Shown here one piece after another: positions 60,955 to 64,000 of a stretch of DNA of 64,000 nucleotides; the stretch's first letter is position 1, and every line of letters begins with the position of its first letter. Position numbers and translations under genes: made by a program. The notes under the pieces were generated by a model that saw only the letters and a list, made by a program, of their open reading frames with translations, was not told where the DNA came from and searched no databases. The stretch spans positions 25,194 through 89,193 of the forward strand of contig WTGH01000029.1 in assembly GCA_011523655.1 (NCBI GenBank), given 5' to 3'. The stretch is from Rhodospirillaceae bacterium. GTDB taxonomy: Bacteria; Pseudomonadota; Alphaproteobacteria; Bin65.

Positions 60955-61718
60955 CAGTGGTTCCACCAGGGCAGCGCCGAGAACGGCCGGAGGTCGATTT
61001 CGTGCGTCCAGGCGGACCGGTGCTGCTGCGACAGGTGATAGTAGGTCTCGGCGACTTCGGCCGGCAGCAGCAATCCGTCGTGCTCCATGCCGCGGGTTTC
61101 GCGCAGCTTCCGGAACGCTTCGGGGCCGAGCATCCGCCCCAGCGTATCGGGCGCATCGACCGCGCCGTCGATCACGATATGCGCGACGTGAACGCCTTTG
61201 GGGCCGAACTCGGCGTTGAGCGACTGGCAGAGCATGCGCCGGCCGCCCATCGCCGCCGCATGGCTGTGCTGGCCCTTGTTGCCGCGCACGGCGGCTGTGG
61301 CCGAGGTCGCGAGAAGCGTGCCGGAGCCCCGGTCCGCCATCAGCGGGCAAACCGTGCGCGCGGTGCGGAACAGGCCGAAGGTGGCGAGGCGCCAGCCCAT
61401 CTCGAAGGCCTTCTCGCTGGTGTCGGCGAGCGAACGGTCGCCAATCTGGGCGCCCAGATTGTAGATCGCGACCTGGATCGGGCCGATGTCGGCCTCGACG
61501 GCGGCGATACGCTCCTCGATGCTGCCGGGTTCCACGGCGTTCAGCAGGAAGCCCGAGGCGCTGCCGCCCTCGCTCTCGATGGTGTCGACCAGTTTTTCCA
61601 GGCCCTCCGCATCGCTGCGGCGGCACAGAACGGCATGGTATCCGGCGCGGGCAAAGCGGATGCCGACGTTGCCGCCGATGCCCGCGCCGGCGCCGATAAT
61701 GAGGCAAACCGGTTTCAT
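60954..61718 (-). CDS. SDR-fold protein lacking the catalytic Tyr-Lys pair
   Basis: A 254-residue short-chain dehydrogenase-fold protein. The cofactor loop GAGAGIGG (9-16), a second-strand Arg pair (CRRSD, suggesting NADP(H)), NLGA (88-91, normally NNAG) and a Ser at 139 are present. The YxxxK motif is replaced: where Tyr and Lys are expected the sequence is HSHAAAMGG (His153, Met157). It therefore may bind NADP(H) without classical SDR catalysis, or use another base. Coupled to the GST gene by a 1-bp stop/start overlap. Confidence 0.82.
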   Translation of the reverse strand: MKPVCLIIGAGAGIGGNVGIRFARAGYHAVLCRRSDAEGLEKLVDTIESEGGSASGFLLNAVEPGSIEERIAAVEADIGPIQVAIYNLGAQIGDRSLADTSEKAFEMGWRLATFGLFRTARTVCPLMADRGSGTLLATSATAAVRGNKGQHSHAAAMGGRRMLCQSLNAEFGPKGVHVAHIVIDGAVDAPDTLGRMLGPEAFRKLRETRGMEHDGLLLPAEVAETYYHLSQQHRSAWTHEIDLRPFSALPWWNH

Positions 61719-61795
61719 CTGGATTTCCGATCCTCAATCGATTCAGGCAAATCGAAAGCGGATGCTGCGCCCGGACAATCCGGCCGCCAATGCGC

Positions 61796-62656
61796 TCAAT
61801 CGTCCGAATCGAAGACGATCCGCTCCTGGCCCGAAAGCGCCACGAAGCGTTTGCCGCGGGCGCGGCCGATCAGGGTGAGGCCGGCTTCGCGGGCGAGTTC
61901 GACGCCCCAGGCCGAGAAGCCGGAGCGCGAGACCAGGATGGGGATGCGCATCTGGACGCATTTGATGACCATCTCGCTGGTCAGCCGGCCGGTCGTATAG
62001 AAAATCTTGTCGTCGGGTTCGATGCCGTGCAGCGCCATGTAGCCGGCGATCTTGTCGACCGCGTTGTGGCGCCCGACATCCTCCATGTAGAGCAGCACCC
62101 GGTCCTCGCGGCACAATACGCAGCCGTGGATCGCGCCGGCGGCGAGATAGAGGCTGGGCGTCGTGTTGATCGCCTTCATCAGGGCGTAGAGCCAGGACGT
62201 CCGGATGCGCGCGCTCCGCGATAGCGCAATGCCTTCGAAATTCTCCATCAGGTCGCCGAACACGGTGCCCTGGGCGCAGCCCGAGGTCCGGACCTTCTTC
62301 TGCAGCTTTTCCTCGTAGTCGGTTTCCCGTTCGGTCCGGACCACGACGGCGCCGAGATCCGCGTCGTGCTCGATGGCGACGATCCGGTCGTCGTCGCGCA
62401 GCATGTGCTGGTTCTTAAGATAGCCGACCGCCAGCCAGTCCGGCCGGTCGCCGATCGTCATCACGGTGACGATCTCCTGCCGGTTCAGGAACAGGGTGAG
62501 CGGGCGCTCCACCGCGACCCGGGTTTCGACCGGCGTACCGGTCTCGTCGATGCCGGCGACGGCCTCCGAGAACGCGGGATCGTCCGGGTCCGGCAGGACG
62601 ATGCGGCCCGGGTCTCCGGCCGCTTCGTCCGGTCTGGCCGTTGCGGGGCGGTTCAT
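61796..62656 (-). CDS. fdhD: Formate dehydrogenase sulfurtransferase/accessory protein FdhD
   Basis: A 286-residue FdhD, which transfers sulfur from a cysteine desulfurase to the molybdenum (bis-MGD) cofactor before insertion into formate dehydrogenase. Conserved blocks are VERPLTLFLNRQEIVTVM, VGYLKNQHML, LLYMEDVGRHNAVDKIAGY, DKIFYTTGRLTSEMVIKC and FSAWGVELAREAGLTLIGRAR. The flexible loop that usually carries CxxC reads SGCAQGTV (Cys127 followed by Gly130), so only one loop Cys remains; a separate CVLC (Cys179, Cys182) occurs later. No formate dehydrogenase gene is in the window. It is divergent from moaA. Confidence 0.9.
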   Translation of the reverse strand: MNRPATARPDEAAGDPGRIVLPDPDDPAFSEAVAGIDETGTPVETRVAVERPLTLFLNRQEIVTVMTIGDRPDWLAVGYLKNQHMLRDDDRIVAIEHDADLGAVVVRTERETDYEEKLQKKVRTSGCAQGTVFGDLMENFEGIALSRSARIRTSWLYALMKAINTTPSLYLAAGAIHGCVLCREDRVLLYMEDVGRHNAVDKIAGYMALHGIEPDDKIFYTTGRLTSEMVIKCVQMRIPILVSRSGFSAWGVELAREAGLTLIGRARGKRFVALSGQERIVFDSDD

Positions 62657-62869
62657 GGCTGCGCGCGGTGTTCGGGCGTCATGGCGCAAACATGCGCATC
62701 CGGCGCGCGGCAGGCAAGCCGGGCGGGCAGTCCGGCCGGCCCGGAGCGCCATTGCAAAACCTTGCGCAGCGTCCACCCCGCGGTTGCCGCGCGCGGCCGG
62801 ACGGTCTACATCGCAATCGGGTATCCCGACCGCTGCCCCTGACCGCTGCCCCGACTGCCACCAAGGCCG

Positions 62870-63928
62870 ATGCCGGACGACCTTCGCACCCTTCCCCAGT
62901 CCGCGCCGCTGATCGACCCGTTCGCCCGGGCGATCACCTATCTGCGCGTCTCGGTCACCGACCGGTGCGATTTCCGCTGCGTCTACTGCATGGCCGAAGA
63001 CATGACCTTCCTGCCGAAATCGGAGGTCCTGTCGATCGAGGAGCTGGAGCGGCTGTGCCGCGCCTTCGTGCGTCTCGGCGTGCGCAAATTGCGCCTGACC
63101 GGCGGCGAGCCGCTGGTCCGCCGCGGAGTGATGACCCTGATCGAGCGGCTCGGCACGCTGCTGGACCCGGACGGTCGCAACGGGGGCGCGCTCGACGAAC
63201 TGACGCTCACGACCAACGGCAGCCAGCTCGCCAAACACAGCGAAGCGCTGGTGCGGGCCGGGGTGCGCCGGGTCAACGTCTCGCTCGATACGCTGGACCC
63301 GGAGAAATTCACCGCCATCACGCGCTGGGGCAGGCTCGAGAAGGTGCTGGAGGGGCTGGCCGCAGCCAAGGCGGCCGGCCTTGCCATCAAGATCAACACG
63401 GTGGCGCTCAAGGGCGTCAACGAGGACGAACTGCACCGGCTCGTCGAATGGGCCGGCGGCGAAGGCTTCGACCTCACCTTCATCGAAGTCATGCCGCTGG
63501 GCGAGATCGGCGCCGATGTCGGCACCGCCAACCGGGTCGACCAGTTCTTCCCGCTCTCGATGGTGCGCGCCAGACTGAAGGAACGCTGGACGCTGGACGA
63601 AAGCGACCATGCCACCGGCGGCCCGGCGCGCTACTGGACGGTGCGCGAGACCGGCCGGCGGCTCGGCTTCATCACGCCGCTGACCCATAATTTCTGCGAA
63701 TCCTGCAACCGGGTCCGGCTGACCTGCACCGGGACGCTGTATATGTGCCTGGGGCAGGAGGACGCCGCCGACCTGCGCGCGCCGTTGCGGGCGAGCGGTG
63801 ACGACGATCTGCTGGACGCAGCGATCCGCGAGGCGATTACCCGCAAGCCCAAGGGCCACGATTTCGTCATCGACCGCCGCCGCACCGCCCCGGCCGTCAG
63901 CCGCCATATGAGCGTGACCGGGGGCTAG
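62870..63928 (+). CDS. moaA: GTP 3',8-cyclase MoaA (molybdenum cofactor biosynthesis)
   Basis: A 352-residue radical-SAM enzyme that cyclises GTP in the first step of molybdopterin synthesis (with MoaC). The SAM cluster motif is CDFRCVYC (Cys33, Cys37, Cys40); [12 protein letters not shown] follows. The second [4Fe-4S] cluster motif is [20 protein letters not shown] near the C-terminus. The protein ends RHMSVTGG with the functional Gly-Gly tail seen in MoaA. It supplies cofactor for XdhB, the sulfite-oxidase-like enzyme and any formate dehydrogenase served by FdhD. Confidence 0.97.
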   Translation: MPDDLRTLPQSAPLIDPFARAITYLRVSVTDRCDFRCVYCMAEDMTFLPKSEVLSIEELERLCRAFVRLGVRKLRLTGGEPLVRRGVMTLIERLGTLLDPDGRNGGALDELTLTTNGSQLAKHSEALVRAGVRRVNVSLDTLDPEKFTAITRWGRLEKVLEGLAAAKAAGLAIKINTVALKGVNEDELHRLVEWAGGEGFDLTFIEVMPLGEIGADVGTANRVDQFFPLSMVRARLKERWTLDESDHATGGPARYWTVRETGRRLGFITPLTHNFCESCNRVRLTCTGTLYMCLGQEDAADLRAPLRASGDDDLLDAAIREAITRKPKGHDFVIDRRRTAPAVSRHMSVTGG

Positions 63929-64000
63929 CGCAGCTTTATTGTCTTCGGCATGGTCTGCGTCCCGTCATTCGCCAAACCCGGTTTACCCCTCCCCCCAACC

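Overview
The window is high-GC (roughly two thirds G+C by eye), densely coded bacterial DNA. Many genes overlap by 4 bp (ATGA junctions), and there are four toxin-antitoxin loci, MlaA/MlaC-type outer-membrane lipid genes, FdhD and MoaA for molybdenum-enzyme maturation, and a broad oxidative catabolic repertoire. Together these suggest an environmental alphaproteobacterium, perhaps Rhodospirillales-like; the taxonomic call is inference. No rRNA, tRNA, CRISPR array, prophage or complete insertion sequence was seen.

Layout. 0.1-4.7 kb (minus): brnTA toxin-antitoxin module, then a block of VOC protein, D-tartrate-dehydratase-like enolase, [3Fe-4S] ferredoxin, cytochrome P450 and aspartate-dehydrogenase-like protein. 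5.3-9.5 kb (plus): Tat-exported sulfite-oxidase-type molybdoenzyme with its c-type cytochrome, an M20 hydrolase and a TauD-like dioxygenase. 9.6-11.3 kb (minus): an isocitrate-lyase-superfamily enzyme and higBA. 11.5-20.3 kb (plus): eight collinear genes, namely a Gfo/Idh dehydrogenase, two different aldolase-superfamily proteins, a xylose-isomerase-like TIM barrel, a NitT/TauT-type ABC transporter and an FAD oxidoreductase. They look like an uncharacterised uptake and catabolism system. 20.3-27.2 kb: vapB with a degenerate vapC stub, GNAT and epimerase genes, a stand-alone MetE-like protein, a sulfatase, and mlaA-mlaC. 27.5-30.4 kb: small membrane protein, thioesterase, ClC channel with CBS domains. 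31.0-36.6 kb (minus): AlkX-type glycosylase, then an HD protein-puuD-puuE-alc-allA ureide operon. 36.7-47.6 kb: SDR, HpaB-like monooxygenase, MaoC protein, copper amine oxidase, UbiD-family decarboxylase and divergent hydantoinase A/B. 47.7-48.5 kb: ArsR-SRPBCC pair. 48.8-59.3 kb: uraD divergent from uraH-xdhABC plus a BMP-type ABC transporter, closed by a strong terminator. 59.4-64 kb: RES-Xre toxin-antitoxin pair, GST and a divergent SDR, fdhD, moaA.

Working together: the two purine blocks (31-35 kb and 49-59 kb) encode a complete route from hypoxanthine/xanthine through urate, 5-hydroxyisourate, OHCU, allantoin, allantoate and ureidoglycolate to glyoxylate, plus a probable purine importer. 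The molybdoenzymes (XdhB and the sulfite-oxidase-like protein) depend on molybdenum cofactor, for which MoaA makes the first intermediate. The best candidates for undescribed biology are the eight-gene 11.5-20.3 kb block, the HD protein that leads the ureide operon, the P450-enolase block, a short-chain dehydrogenase lacking its catalytic Tyr and Lys, and an orphan sigma70-like promoter in an empty 795-bp interval.
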